Below are positions 34,707 to 46,217 of a stretch of 64,000 nucleotides of DNA, piece by piece (positions within the stretch are counted from its first letter, which is position 1; each line of letters begins with the position of its first letter). Source of the stretch: Hevea brasiliensis. Its lineage: Eukaryota > Streptophyta > Magnoliopsida > Malpighiales > Euphorbiaceae. A model generated the notes under the pieces. It did not search any database, was not told the DNA's origin, and saw only the letters and a list, made by a program, of their open reading frames with translations. The translations under genes were made by a program, and so were the position numbers. The stretch spans positions 71,661,652-71,725,651 of the forward strand of contig NC_079496.1 in assembly GCF_030052815.1 (NCBI RefSeq). Reading direction: 5' to 3'.

Positions 34707-37254
34707 CCAGCTATGTCTCCAGTACCTATGCGTGGCAAAAGCGACGCGCTAAGCAATTCTGCTTATGGTGAAAATATAAAATAAAATAACTAAAATAATA
34801 TAAATATGCAGAATGTATGTTTACATTTTAGGTAGACTTAATTTCTGGCATTTATTGCAGTATAAATTGATTAAAATTTTGAAAAGTTCATTATCCTTGC
34901 CCGAGTAACCCATACTAGTCGACTGGATTGGATAAACGGGTAAACTGACACTGGGTACTAAGTACCTCGTATCATCACACCATCGGTCACATTGTGTCTC
35001 CCGGTGTGCAACAGAACAGCTAATAAGCTGTAATAATCATCAAGGATATGATTCAAGTATAATAACTCAATTACTATAGCCAAAGGCTGTTTTATCACAG
35101 AATGGCATGGGAGGCCATGAAACACAGAATGGCATGAAGCCATATGCAGTACCCTATTGGCATGCCAACCTATCCGAACCAATCTTGCTAGGTATACTAA
35201 GGCGTATTACACTTTTAAGTTTCACAATTCTTGAAATTCAAGTTTTGGTGTTACTATTCAATTCATTAGTTAACAAAATATTGACTTTTTACATGGACAA
35301 TAGGTACATTTTTTTAATACTCCCAACATACCACATTTTTCATTCTAAAATTATTGGTATTGGTTGCCAATACCATTTCTAAGCTTAATGTTTATTGTTC
35401 AAAATTTTCAGTTTTCAAGCTCTGTGTTTTCTATTTCATTAGTTATTTTTGTAATGGGAATTTGCCAAAATTATCAACATTAAAGTTGTTCCTTATTTTG
35501 TCTAGTTACATTTCCTTTTTTGAATGACTCCATTTGGAGTTTTGTAGCTCAAGTTATGGCCTATAAACCACAACTGGTCGGATTATAATTTTTCCAGAAT
35601 TTCTGGACTGACCAAATCTATAGTAATTTGAGCAGTGATTGCAAGTCACTTTTTGAATATGTTGTGGTCATAATTTGAGTTAGGTTTCTTCACGAAAGTT
35701 GTAGGTATATATCTCAGCTTATTGCTTGTAAAATGTCAGGTTAATTGGACCTTTCTACACTGAGTTATGACTAAATGACTAAACACTGTTCATTTGGTCA
35801 TTTTACCCAGGCAGATTGCAGGTCACCCAGATTAGGGCAATCTTTAGGTCAACTTGTTTTGGTTTTATGGGCATGGTTTCTTCACCAAAGTTGTGCTATT
35901 ATGTGTCTAGTTTCATGTCCAATTGGCCTTTGCACCAATTGAACCTCTACAACTCTATTTATTGCTACCCAAACCTGCTCGACTCATGCCCAGTCTTGCA
36001 GGTCACTAAGGGCAACCACACCAAACTCAATTCCCACTACACAATCCACTTCATTTTTTATTCAAACGAAACAAAATGGTCACTAATTGACCATTAAAAT
36101 CTACTTTCATCATCATATGATCAAGGTCTCATTTTCATCCCAAACCCTAACTCAACTATCTCAAACCATGCATTATAACTTGCATTTCATTACTCCACTT
36201 ATGAGATTAATACCAAGGGCAGCCCTACTACCATTTTAGTTCCATGAAAACCATCAAAATCTTACCCCAACCAAGGCTGCCAAAAATATGGGATGAGCAT
36301 ACACATGGTATTTATTAAATTCTTTGTAATTTTTGCACTCAATCATACTCCTTTAACATGAATTTAAAGAGAAAATCAAGTTTAGGTCACTAACCTCTAT
36401 TGGAGTAAAATTCCAACTTGCTAGGGTTCTTCTTTTTCTTTTCTTTTTGATCCCAAAAATTTACCAAGATGAAAGAACAAGTTTTTGTATTGACAACTTA
36501 GGGTTTAGTGGGTAAAAAACTATGGATATCAAGCTTTGAAAAGCTTGACAATGGTAGCCATGGAGGAAGAGTGAGACGGCAAGAAGAAGGGAGGAGAAGC
36601 TTTTGATTTTTTTTCTTCATTTTTCTGCCCATTAAATCTTTTTAAATAAACTTATGCCATGTGTCAACATTGGATTGGGTGGGAGAATTTTAATGACATC
36701 ATTATGATGTCATAATTCCAATTTCTTTCATTTTATATCCTTTTCTTGTCTATTTAATTTCAATTAAATTTTTAACAATATTTATTCATATTTTGTGTCA
36801 TATAAATTATTTATTTAATTGGATAAGTTGGCCAAAAATCATCTCTAAAGACAAAATGACCAAAATACCCTCCGTTTGGCTTAACGAGCTAAAATTGTCT
36901 GTACTGATTGAAAAATTTTTCTAAGCATTTTCTTGGCATCTAATGCCATAAGAACCTCAATGACCCTTCTCTAGAGTCCCAAAAATTATTTTACAAATTT
37001 TCCCCTGGGTCTAGGATTGCTAACGGCCTTCACCGTCACTTCACTTTCGGGTTACTCATCCCTGGGGTTTCGGCTCATTCAACCTTAGTGTATTTCATTC
37101 TTATAAATTTTCCTTGATTTTTATGAGCATTATTTAGTTTCATTATAACTCCCCACTTTAGTCTAATTATAATTTCAAACATTCTAGCTGCCCAGACTGA
37201 CATTGTTCGCCTGAACAGTAGATTGTACGGAGTAGCTAAAGTGAGGATGTTACA
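34707..37254 (-). mobile_element. Element B 3' LTR, main piece
   Basis: Continues element B's LTR after element D; 34707-34711 is the right CCAGC copy. It matches 54893-57414. Antisense hairpin block near 34740-34770, donor-like AGAG|GTTAGTG at 36394, LTR start TGTAACATCC at 37254. With 19340-19892 the LTR is about 3.1 kb. Frames at 34958-36097 lack domains. Confidence 0.92.
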
Positions 37255-37275
37255 ACTCTTCCCCTCTAATAAAAA
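37255..37275 (-). promoter_or_regulatory. Polypurine tract of element B
   Basis: On the minus strand TTAGAGGGGAAGAGT runs into the 3' LTR start, as in element D. Confidence 0.8.
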
Positions 37276-37331
37276 TTTTGTCTTCGAAATTTACCTGATG
37301 CAAACAGTTGAGCAAACTGTTGCCTCATCGT

Positions 37332-37916
37332 CTATTCACTTTCCCAAGTTGTTTCTTCAGTGTTGTGGTGCCTCCAAAGCACTTTCACCAATGGAATTTG
37401 TTTATTTCTCAGTTCCTTCACTTTTCGAGCTAGGATCCGTATGGGTTCTTCTGCATATGTCAAGTCCGATTGGATTTCAATCTCTTCTATGGGGATGACA
37501 TGTGAAGGGTCTGAGCGATATCTTCTCAGCATAGAAACATGGAATACATTATGAATTTTATCCAGTTCTGGTGCTAAAGCTAGCTGATAGGCCATTGGTC
37601 CCACACGTTTAATGATTTCATATGGGATAATGAACCTAGGGCTTAACTTAACCTTTCTTCCAAACTGCAGTACTTTCTTCCCCGGCGAGACTTTGAGAAA
37701 CACTTTGTCGCCAACTGCATACTCTATCTCTTTTCTCTTCAAGTCTGTATAAGATTTCTGTCTATCTGAGGCAACCTTCAAGTTAGCTTTGATTATCTTC
37801 ACTTTCTCCTCAGTCTGTTTCACTAGGTCTTGTCCTACCAGCTTATCTTTGCCCAATTCAGTACAACACACTGAGGTTCTACATTTCCTCCCATACAGTG
37901 CTTCATGCGAAGCCAT
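37332..37916 (-). pseudogene. pol: Element B integrase C-terminus with chromodomain
   Basis: A 194-codon open piece, the counterpart of 30914-31564 in [57 protein letters not shown], then the chromodomain VLWRHHNTEETTWESE. It ends at a premature TAG at 37332-37334; beyond the stop the same frame still encodes the MRQQF-AQLF tail. The frame differs from that of the upstream core, so a frameshift lies near 37920. Confidence 0.9.
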
Positions 37917-38804
37917 TTGAATGCTAGCTTAGTAGCTATTGTTATATGCAAATTCTGTCAGTGGGAGGTATCTATCCCAACTCTCCTCAAACTCAATGAC
38001 ACAACTCCTTATCATGTCCTCCAGGATCTATCACATAATTCACATTGTTACTATCATTTCATCAATTTGTAAATTGTGAAAATTCAATTAGGTTCTAGGT
38101 TTACCCGGATTACTCGTTCTGACTGTCCATCCATATGAGGATGGAAAGCTGTGCTAAAATGAAGTTGTGTGCCCAAGGCTTCTTGCAACTTTTTCCAGAA
38201 TCTCGATGTAAACCTTGGGTCTCGATCAGATATGATGGAAAGTAGGATTCCATGTAGTCTAACTATCTCACTAATATACAATTCTGCTAGCTTCTCCAGT
38301 GATTAGTCAGTCTAGAAAATGTGCTGACTTCGTCAATCTATCCACTATCACCCATACTACATCATACTTCTTCTGGGTGAGCGGTAGACCACTAACAAAA
38401 TCCATAGTGACCCGGTCACATTTCCATTCAGGTATGCTTATAGGCTATAACAATCCTGATGGAACTTGATGTTCTGCTTTAACTTACTGACATGTCAAAC
38501 AGTTAGTCACATAGTAAGCTATTTCCTTCTTCATACCAGGCCACCAATAATGAGGCTTCAAATCATTATACATTTTTGTGCTTTTTGGGTGCATAGCATA
38601 AACACTAGTGTGTGCTTCTTTCAGAATACTAGTATTTAGTTTCCCAGCATCTGGTACACACACTCTTCCTCTATAGTATAGACACCCATCTGCTTTCACC
38701 TCATAATCAGTTTCCTTTCCCTCTGGAATTTTATCCACAATGGCCATTAATTTTTCATCTACCTTCTGCCCATCTTGTATCTGCTGTAGCAGGTTTGGCC
38801 TCAC
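37917..38804 (-). pseudogene. pol: Element B integrase, zinc finger and core, with intron-like insert
   Basis: From 38804 downwards: a frame with EAHTSVYAMHPKSTKMY, YWWPGMKKEI and NCLTCQ, giving the complete H-H-C-C finger, ending in TAA at 38484. Then MDFVSGLP and [10 protein letters not shown] pieces near 38330-38410, and the frame 38281-38084 with [12 protein letters not shown] and DGQSERVIR, so all three catalytic acidic residues remain. After RVIR comes the 77 bp insert 38028-38104, then LEDM and [11 protein letters not shown] continue in frame to a stop near 37930. Confidence 0.88.
38028..38104 (-). other. Intron-like insert in element B integrase
   Basis: 77 bp on the minus strand starting GTAAACCTAG and ending GTGATAG, at the same codon boundary as in D. 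The two inserts share the segment around GAAATGATA and AACA-TG and are clearly related. Removing it joins RVIR to ILEDM in frame. Confidence 0.68.
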
Positions 38805-38836
38805 TTGTAACTCAGCAAAAATAGCTCAATCTTGAG

Positions 38837-39235
38837 CTAAGGACAGATGGCATTTAGTGATCTTAAAGCTGTGATGGACTTCCTGCTTAAAGCATCAGTA
38901 ACTACATTTGCCTTCCCAGGATGATAATCTATCACATAATCATAGTCCTTTAGGAACTCAATCCATCGCCTCTGTCTAAGATTGAGCTCCTTCTGGGTTG
39001 GAAAATATTTTAGACTCTTGTGGTCTGTATAGATGTAGCATTTTTCACCATATAAATAATGTCTCCATATCTTTAGTGCGAAGGTAATTACTGCTAACTC
39101 CAAGTCACGAGTAGGGTAGTTTTGTTCATGTGGCCTTAACTGCCTGGAAGCATAGGCAACCACTTTCCCCTTTTGCATCAATACACACCCTAGCCCATTA
39201 TGTGATGCATCACTGTAAACCACAAAGTCTTTTCC
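38837..39235 (-). pseudogene. pol: Element B RNase H domain
   Basis: A 128-codon open piece with [45 protein letters not shown], and [19 protein letters not shown]. Asp residues of YSDAS, YTDHK and VTDALS are present. It follows the RT frame after a stop at 39233-39235 in the same frame. Confidence 0.9.
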
Positions 39236-40417
39236 CTACACTGGCTGTGTTAACACTGGTGCTTCTATCAACATAGCCTTCAGCCTCTCAAATCTGGCTT
39301 GGCACTTGTCGTTCCAGCCAAATTTCACATTCTTGTGCAACAACTTGGTCATTGGAGTAGCTATAAGAGAGAACCCCTTCACAAATCTTCTGTAGTACCC
39401 AGCTAGCCCCAAGAAACTTCTGACCTCAGTTGTATTTCTGGGAGGCTTCCATTCCATCACTGCTTCTATCTTTTTGGGATCCACTATAATCCCCTCAGCT
39501 GAAACTATGTGTCCAAGAAAGGAGATTTCACTCATCCAGAAGTCACACTTGGACAACTTAGCATACAGCTTCTTTTCTCACAGGGTTTGCAGAATAATCC
39601 TCAAATGTTCATCATGTTCTTCCCTAGTCTTAGAATACACCAGAATATCATCAATAAAGACCACTACAAAGCTATCTAAATATGGATGAAAGATATGGTT
39701 CATAAGATCCATAAATGCTGCTGGTGCATTTGTTAACCTAAATGGCATCACTAGAAATTCATAATGCCCATACCAGGTTCTGAATGCATTTTTTGACACA
39801 TCTGCATCCTTTACCCTCAACTGATGATACCCTGATCTGAGATCAATTTTTGAAAATACACCCGCTCCCTTCAACTGATCAAAAAGATCGTCAATTCTGG
39901 GCAACGGATATTTATTCTTCACAGTTACTTTGTTCAACTGTCAGTAATCAATACATAATCTCAAGGTTCCATCCTTCTTCTTCATAAACAGCATTGGAGC
40001 TCCCCATGGTGACACATTAGGGTGTATGAACCCCTTATCGAGAAACTCCTGCAACATAATTTTCAACTCCCTCAATTCAGTGGGTGCCATCCTATAAGGA
40101 GCAATAGAAATTGGTGCTGTACCCGGCATTACCTCAATAGCAAACTCGACTTCCCTTTCTGATGGTAAACCAGGCAACTCTTCAGGAAATACATATGGGA
40201 AGTCTCTTACTGTGGGTATATCACACATGTTTGGCTTAGCCTGCCTAGTATCAACCACGTGTGTTAGGTAAGCTTCACAGCCTTTTCTCATCAATCTTCT
40301 CACAACTGTGGTTGAGATAACATTGGACAGGAAACCTGTCCTTTCACCCACAATAGTAATCTCATTACCCTCAGAAGTTTTCAAAGAAATCCTATTCAAT
40401 TTGCAATCAACTATTGC
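39236..40417 (-). pseudogene. pol: Element B reverse transcriptase
   Basis: One reading frame from about 40417 to 39236 with several stops, including a TGA at 39938-39940 where relatives have an Arg codon. Order: spacer [97 protein letters not shown]; catalytic [11 protein letters not shown]; then [18 protein letters not shown] and the connection [14 protein letters not shown]. The catalytic aspartates are kept, so damage is limited to stops. Confidence 0.92.
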
Positions 40418-40732
40418 CTAATGACGTGACAACCAGTCTATTTCCAAAATCACATCAAACTCGTGGAAGGGCAATTCAATTAGGTCTGCCGAGAATTCAT
40501 ACCCCTGAATCCTCAACGGGCAACCTTTATACACCTTATTCACTACGACACTATGACTTAGTGGATTTGTGACTAGAATGTCTTGATCACTCTCCTCTAC
40601 TAGAACTCCCCTCTCTACGGGTAGTTTGATGCACATGTATGAATGAGTGGATCCTATATCCACTAATGCATGTACAAAAGTGTGGTAGAGGGAGAACGTA
40701 CCCCGGATGACATATGGGGCATCTTGCTCCTC
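40418..40732 (-). pseudogene. pol: Element B protease
   Basis: Frame 40663-40418 has the active-site motif DIGSTHSYMC (the usual D-P-G is D-I-G, Asp kept), NKVYKGCPLRIQGYEF and the C-terminal DVILEIDWLSRH (relatives have G-M-D-W). It ends at a TAA where relatives continue into the RT spacer. Confidence 0.85.
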
Positions 40733-41979
40733 CTAAGCTTTGATGGCATAGGCCCTAGCATGTACTCTAGTCTCTGGCCTCTCAGCTGACTCGGATGCAG
40801 GCCTCAGTGATGGACCAGCTGCCTCAGATTTCCTAGATTTCCTACCCTTTTGTGGTGCAGGAGCAGGTCTTTCAGTTTGTGTTGGAGTAACTGTAGTAGT
40901 CCTCTTCGAAAAATTCTTGATCTGTTGTTCTGTAGATCCACACCATAGGCATACACCAGTCACTCGCTAACATTCCCCCTTATGCCACTTCTGGCAGTAC
41001 GAATAGGCAGAAGATGCTAGGGCTGGTCCCCTAAACACTGTCCCTGGAGAGCTGCCCATTTATGGTGTGGACTAGCCTCTCCTAGGTGTAACCTGTGGTC
41101 TGGGCCTCTAAGACTGACCCTGACCTTGTGATTGTCCTGAACCCTGAACAGGAGGACCCTTACTCTTTAACTGGGAGCAGAAAATGTACTGCACTGACCT
41201 GGACCCCACTTCTGCTGTCTTTCCCGTCTATTTTGTTCATTTATTCAGACTCTTTCTACTTTCGTTGCAGCATCAACTAGCTTAGCAAAATCCGTAATCT
41301 CCAATGCTATTATCATGACTTTCATAGTCATTGAGCCCTTCTTCGAACCTTCTACACCTCTCTAGCTCTATAGGGACTATCTCCCTCCCATACCGGCTTA
41401 GTCTGATGAATTCTCGCTCATACTCTACCACTGATAGTTGCCTCTGTCTCAGACTGATAAATTCTCTTCTTCTCTCTTCTAAATATACTTTACTGACATA
41501 TTTCTTCCTGAACTTTGTGAGGAAGAATTCCCAGGTGATCCTCTCCAATTGCACCTCACTGGTTACTGTGTCCCACCACTGATATGCATCATCCTAAAGT
41601 AGGGACATAGCACCCTTTAGGTTCTGCTCAGGGGTGCAATTAAGCTATTTCAGCACTCTGATTGTTCTATCCAACCAGTTTTTTGCTGTCATAGGATCAT
41701 CTTCCCTCTTCCCAAAGAAATCCACAGCCCCTTGTTTTCACAGTTTCTCCAGATGGGACTTCTGTGGTGCTGGTGGAGGTTGTGGCTGTGGTTGTGGTGG
41801 TGGAATTCCCCCATCATTTGCTGGTAAAACTCAATCATTTGTTGAAATAGTGCAAACTGAGGTTGGGCAGGTGCCTCAGCTGCTGGTGGAGCAGATTCTC
41901 CCCTGCCCCCAGATTCTGCCCTTGGTGGAGCACGACTCTCCACCTCTTCATCAACTGCTCTTTGAGAAGCAGGATCCAT
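40733..41979 (-). pseudogene. gag: Element B gag
   Basis: ATG at 41979-41977 (MDPASQRAVDEEVESRAPP). The first frame runs to 41689 and turns to non-homologous His-rich residues after a frame change. The gag domain is in another frame at 41554-41282 (TWEFFLTKFRKKYV, YLEERRREFISLRQ, YEREFIRLSRYGREIV). A degraded zinc knuckle is at 40963-40860 (CLWCGSTEQQIKN; the His and the last Cys are lost). Element C was inserted eight bases before this ATG. Confidence 0.88.
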
Positions 41980-41987
41980 ATCCTAAT

Positions 41988-44900
41988 TGTCACACCCTAC
42001 CCCTCTATAAGGAATAACATGATCCCGTAGTATACCTAATTAATCACCAACTCCGTCTACGATAACCCATTAAATACACTACAAGGGATTTTAAAAACTT
42101 TTCTTACTTCTTTTACAGTGGTGAGCACTATTTACAGGTGTTAAAAACCTTTTTGAAGTAAAGTGATAGAACTAACACATTTGAATTATTTGGAATTTCT
42201 GTAAAAATTTTGGCAGAGTGCCATCTGTATTTTGGATAAAACAGTTATTCAGAAAACCTGTAAAAAGCACTTCAATAGATTTCCAAGTCTCAACTCTAAC
42301 ATATTTCTCAACACAACACATTTCTCAACTCAAGTCCACAGTAATTTTTCAAAGACTAAGATAAAGGAAATATAATACAATTTTTACAAGCCAAAATAAC
42401 TCATAATTATTTTACAACTTCAAGGTACAATTTGAATTTACAACTGCTCAAAATCAAAAACAATATGTACATACAGTGGTCATACATTACAGTACAAAAT
42501 GCAAAATGTTGGTATACTCATTATACCCGGTAATCTCTCGCTGGAGGTACTAGCAGCCTAGTCTGCTTCCCTGTCTGTTTGTCTACCTGCGACAGCAATA
42601 AAAAGCTATCGCTGGAACAATGTCTCAGTGGTGCACAACATTAACCAAATACAATTTTAAATCACAATTCATAGATCATTTAAATGATGGATATGTAAAA
42701 TCATAGTTAAATTCAAGACAATGAGTGTCAGAAGGAATTTAACACAATATCACAATAAATCTCAGAGATCAAAACATATTTAACTTCAAAAGACAGTGAA
42801 TGTCAATAAGGATTTAATTCCATTTCACAATCTCATAATACAAATCAATAAATCACACACAGCTTAATCATGTTCCAAAGTTCAATTCGTCCCAAAAGCC
42901 GATGGCTAATGAGGTATTCAATTCGTCCCAAAAGTCAATGACTAATGAGGAATAACATAGCTAGCTAGCAAAAATATGAGTACTCATCCAATTAGTCCTC
43001 AACAGGCACACACCTCAACACTTCAGCCAGAGAGGGAATTCAATTCGTCCCACTAGACAAGCTAGCGAGGAATACAATCAATATACATGATAGCTGTGGT
43101 TTCAAACCATTTCCAATGCTTTTCAATCAATAAGTATCCATCAATATCATTCAAACAATTTCTCACAGTTTCAAACCATTTACAATGCTTTTCAAGCAAT
43201 AAATATCCATTCAACACATTTCCACAATTTAAAACAATAATATACAAATAGTCATAATTCATTTCAATTGAAAAATTCAAAAGAAATAGTTGTTGTGCAC
43301 AAACCTCTGATAACTATCTCCTGGTCTTGACTCAGTGTTTCCTTTCCTTTCCCTGAGTCTTTGCTAACTGAGAAACACAATTTGAAGTATTTCAGTACTT
43401 AATTAAACTGTCTCTAACGATAATGCTTGATAATTAATTTACTGAATTCTATTATTTGCTTAGTCAACCTAATATATCGACTCTCGATGCTTACTAGTAA
43501 ACTAGGTTTTAATGTTACTAATAGGTTACATTCAATAGTCTTTTAGGGTTGGTACATGTTACCAAGTTCATTTCCGTGTATACTGCATTTTCTTGCAATT
43601 TGCTGGATTCCGGAATACTAGTTTGACCTAGCCGGACGACGTAGTTCCCTCGGTTTTCGGTTTTCGGTCAAAACTACAAACTCGTAGATCTATGTCTTTG
43701 GAACGCGGGGTAAAATTTCAGGTCATTCTGAGTTATATAGACCAATTTATGGTCATTTTACTATTGCTGGTCAAATTGCACTAAAATTGGTCATTTTAGG
43801 TCATTTTAGGTTCGGCCAGTTTTTGGACCCGAACTTGTGCAAGCTGTTTGGCTTGCTTATGGTCATTTCTGGGCTTTGGTGTCTTCATAAGACTTGTAGA
43901 TATGGGTCTTAACTATTCATGGTTAAAAGTTCAGGTTAATTGGACCTTTTTTGAGTGAGTTATGGCCTAAACACTAACTGCTGCCCAAATGATCAGTTTT
44001 CAGGCCTCAATTGCACTTAATCCGGATTTGGTCATTTTTCAAGCTACCTTGCAAGCAGAATTTTGGTATGCTTCCTTCATCAAAGTTGGCACATTTTGTG
44101 CCTAGTTTCACCTCCAATTGGTCTCATACCAATTGGAGCCACAAACTTAAAGTTATAGGCCTAAAACTCAAACTACCTTATTGCATTTCTTGCATACACA
44201 TCAAGCATCACTTTTAACACTCACCAAACTTAGCATTCAAACCAGTTCTGGTTGTACCACAACCTAAACATAATTCACAACACATTATAGGTTATTTTGG
44301 CAGCTTACAATTACATTCAACATGCACCAACAAGTGCAGAATTTTTCAATCCAATTTACAACAATTCAATCACCTTTTTATGCTCATTTACATGTCCCAC
44401 TTCACACCACCTTACACACACTCAAACTGCCATAACAACCAACACATTTTAACATCATTATTCCATAAACCAAGCATGAATTTCAGCATTCTTCAAGAGT
44501 TAGCAAACAACCACAATGGTACACTTACATTCCATTACTTTCCAAGCTTTAAATTTCATTTTATATTTACATATACTAAGTATACATCACCCAAACAATT
44601 TCCTACACAATATGCATTTAATCAATCATTTAATTCACATTTACAAGCACAAATAAACTGCCTTCAAGGTATTTCCATGGCTGCCAAAAGTACACACTCC
44701 CATTCAACATCAAACCTAAAAAATTTCTCCATAAATCAAACACCCATAACATCCTTACAAACTTTACCAAAGCAACAATTAAAAACTCAAACTTACCTAT
44801 TGTTGGGACTTGCTAAATCTTCACTAAACTTCTTGATTTTGGTATCCACTTCTTCCTTGTGAGGTGGGGATCAAAATTAATGAAGAAGCTTTGATGGTTG

Positions 44901-45667
44901 AAGGTGAGAATGGAGGATATTAGGAGCTCTCTCAAGTTTTGGCTATGGAGGCTTTAATGGAGTTCACTTCGGCATTGGAGAAGAAATGAAGATGATGAAT
45001 TGTTTAGTGGGTTTACATCTGCCCACTTAGTGAATATTTTAGTCCATAGTGCTCCACTCACCTTAATTAAACTACATTATATGTTTTAATTGAGAATTAC
45101 TCTATTTACACTCCACTTTTGGCTATTTACATTAGGTACCCCTAAATTAATTTTTCATTATATTTTCCAAGTGTAATATTATTTATTTTTAATGGAAATT
45201 TAGGTCAAAAGACAACTCGGGGTGTCAAATGACCACAATGCCCCTATTCGTGTTGCATTCCCGATTTTTTGGTAACACTGGGTTTTGTCCGTTTTTCGAT
45301 TTCTCACTTTTCTTTGTACTAATTAATTAATGTTTCTTTGATATTTCTAATAATATTTATACTTCAATAGGGGTCTATTTAAGTCCTAAAAGTATTTTCC
45401 AGGATTCCCCGCGTTCCAGGGTTAGTCAACGGTCCACACCGTGACTTCCCGGTGCGGTCACCCATCGCTAAGGTTCTCGGCTCGTTTAACTTGGTTACAT
45501 TTCTTTGCTATTATTTTTCCTTTGTTTTTCTTGTGTTTTCTTCTCTTGTATTTCATTATTTTATGTCTTCTCACTCATATCGAAGTGTAGTTCTAGGCAT
45601 CCTAGCTGTCCGGACAACACTGGTCACTGGAACAGTAGTACGCACTACCGAACATAGGGGTGTCACA
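41988..45667 (-). mobile_element. Element C 3' LTR
   Basis: TGTCACACCCTACCCC to GGGGTGTCACA. It carries the antisense U5 block (42185-42275), double hairpin (42590-42635), donor-like ATAG|GTAAGT at 44796 and the GC-rich patch 45405-45480. Stretches of several hundred bases (42660-43310) are identical to the other LTR. The 160-codon plus-strand frame at 44380-44862 is an LTR coincidence, repeated with a stop at 52919. Confidence 0.94.
44791..44799 (-). promoter_or_regulatory. Splice-donor-like site in element C 3' LTR
   Basis: Minus strand ATAG|GTAAGT. In the 5' LTR of the same element the corresponding site at 53331-53340 reads ATAG-TTAAGT, so the GT is lost. Confidence 0.5.
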
Positions 45668-45704
45668 ATTCTCCCCCCCTTAAATAAATTTCGTCTCGAA
45701 ATTT
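45668..45704 (-). promoter_or_regulatory. Polypurine tract and palindrome of element C
   Basis: Minus strand AAGGGGGGGAGAATT (45668-45682) adjoins the 3' LTR. Just before it the palindrome CGAAATTT/AAATTTCG occupies 45686-45704. Confidence 0.85.
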
Positions 45705-45713
45705 TACCTGGCA

Positions 45714-46217
45714 TTAGTCTCTGAACAGCTGTGGGTGTTGTCTCCTCATATCCTCTTCACGTTCCCAAGTAGCTTCCTGGCCTGAATGATGGTTCCACAG
45801 CACTCTAACCAGGTGTATCTGTTTATTCCTCAGCTGCTTCACCTCATAAGCCAGAATTTTTATGGGTTCTTCCTCATATGAGAGGTCTGGATTTACTTCA
45901 ATCTCTTCAACTGATAGTACATGAGATGGGTCAGATCTGTACCTCCTTAACATGGACACATGGAAGACATTGTGTATCCTTGCTAACTCTGGAGGTAATG
46001 CCAACCGATATACCAAAGGACCCACTCTTTCCAGAACCTTATATGGTCCGATGAAACGAGGACTCAGTTTCCCCTTTCTGCCAAATCTCACAATTCTCTT
46101 CCAAGGAGAAACTTTGAGGAATACTTTATCACCCACTGCATATTCAATATCTCTTCTCTTCAGGTCAACATAGGACTTCTGACGGTCTGATGCAGCCTTG
46201 AGTCTATCTCTGATCAA
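45714..46217 (-). pseudogene. pol: Element C integrase C-terminus with chromodomain
   Basis: 167 open codons in the main pol frame: ASDRQKSYVDLKRRDIEYAV, FLKVSPWKRIVRFGRKGKLS, PRFIGPYKVLERVG, HNVFHVSMLRRY, EEIEVNPDLSYEEEPI, then the chromodomain VLWNHHSGQEATWE and MRRQHPQLF. It ends in TAA at 45714-45716, close to the expected natural end. Continuous with the core except for a TAG at 46239-46241. Confidence 0.92.

Noticed and set aside
44380..44862. 160-codon plus-strand open frame
   Set aside because: It lies antisense within element C's LTR, has no known domain and low-complexity composition, and its copy in the other LTR (52919-53191) is cut short by a stop. It is an LTR by-product.
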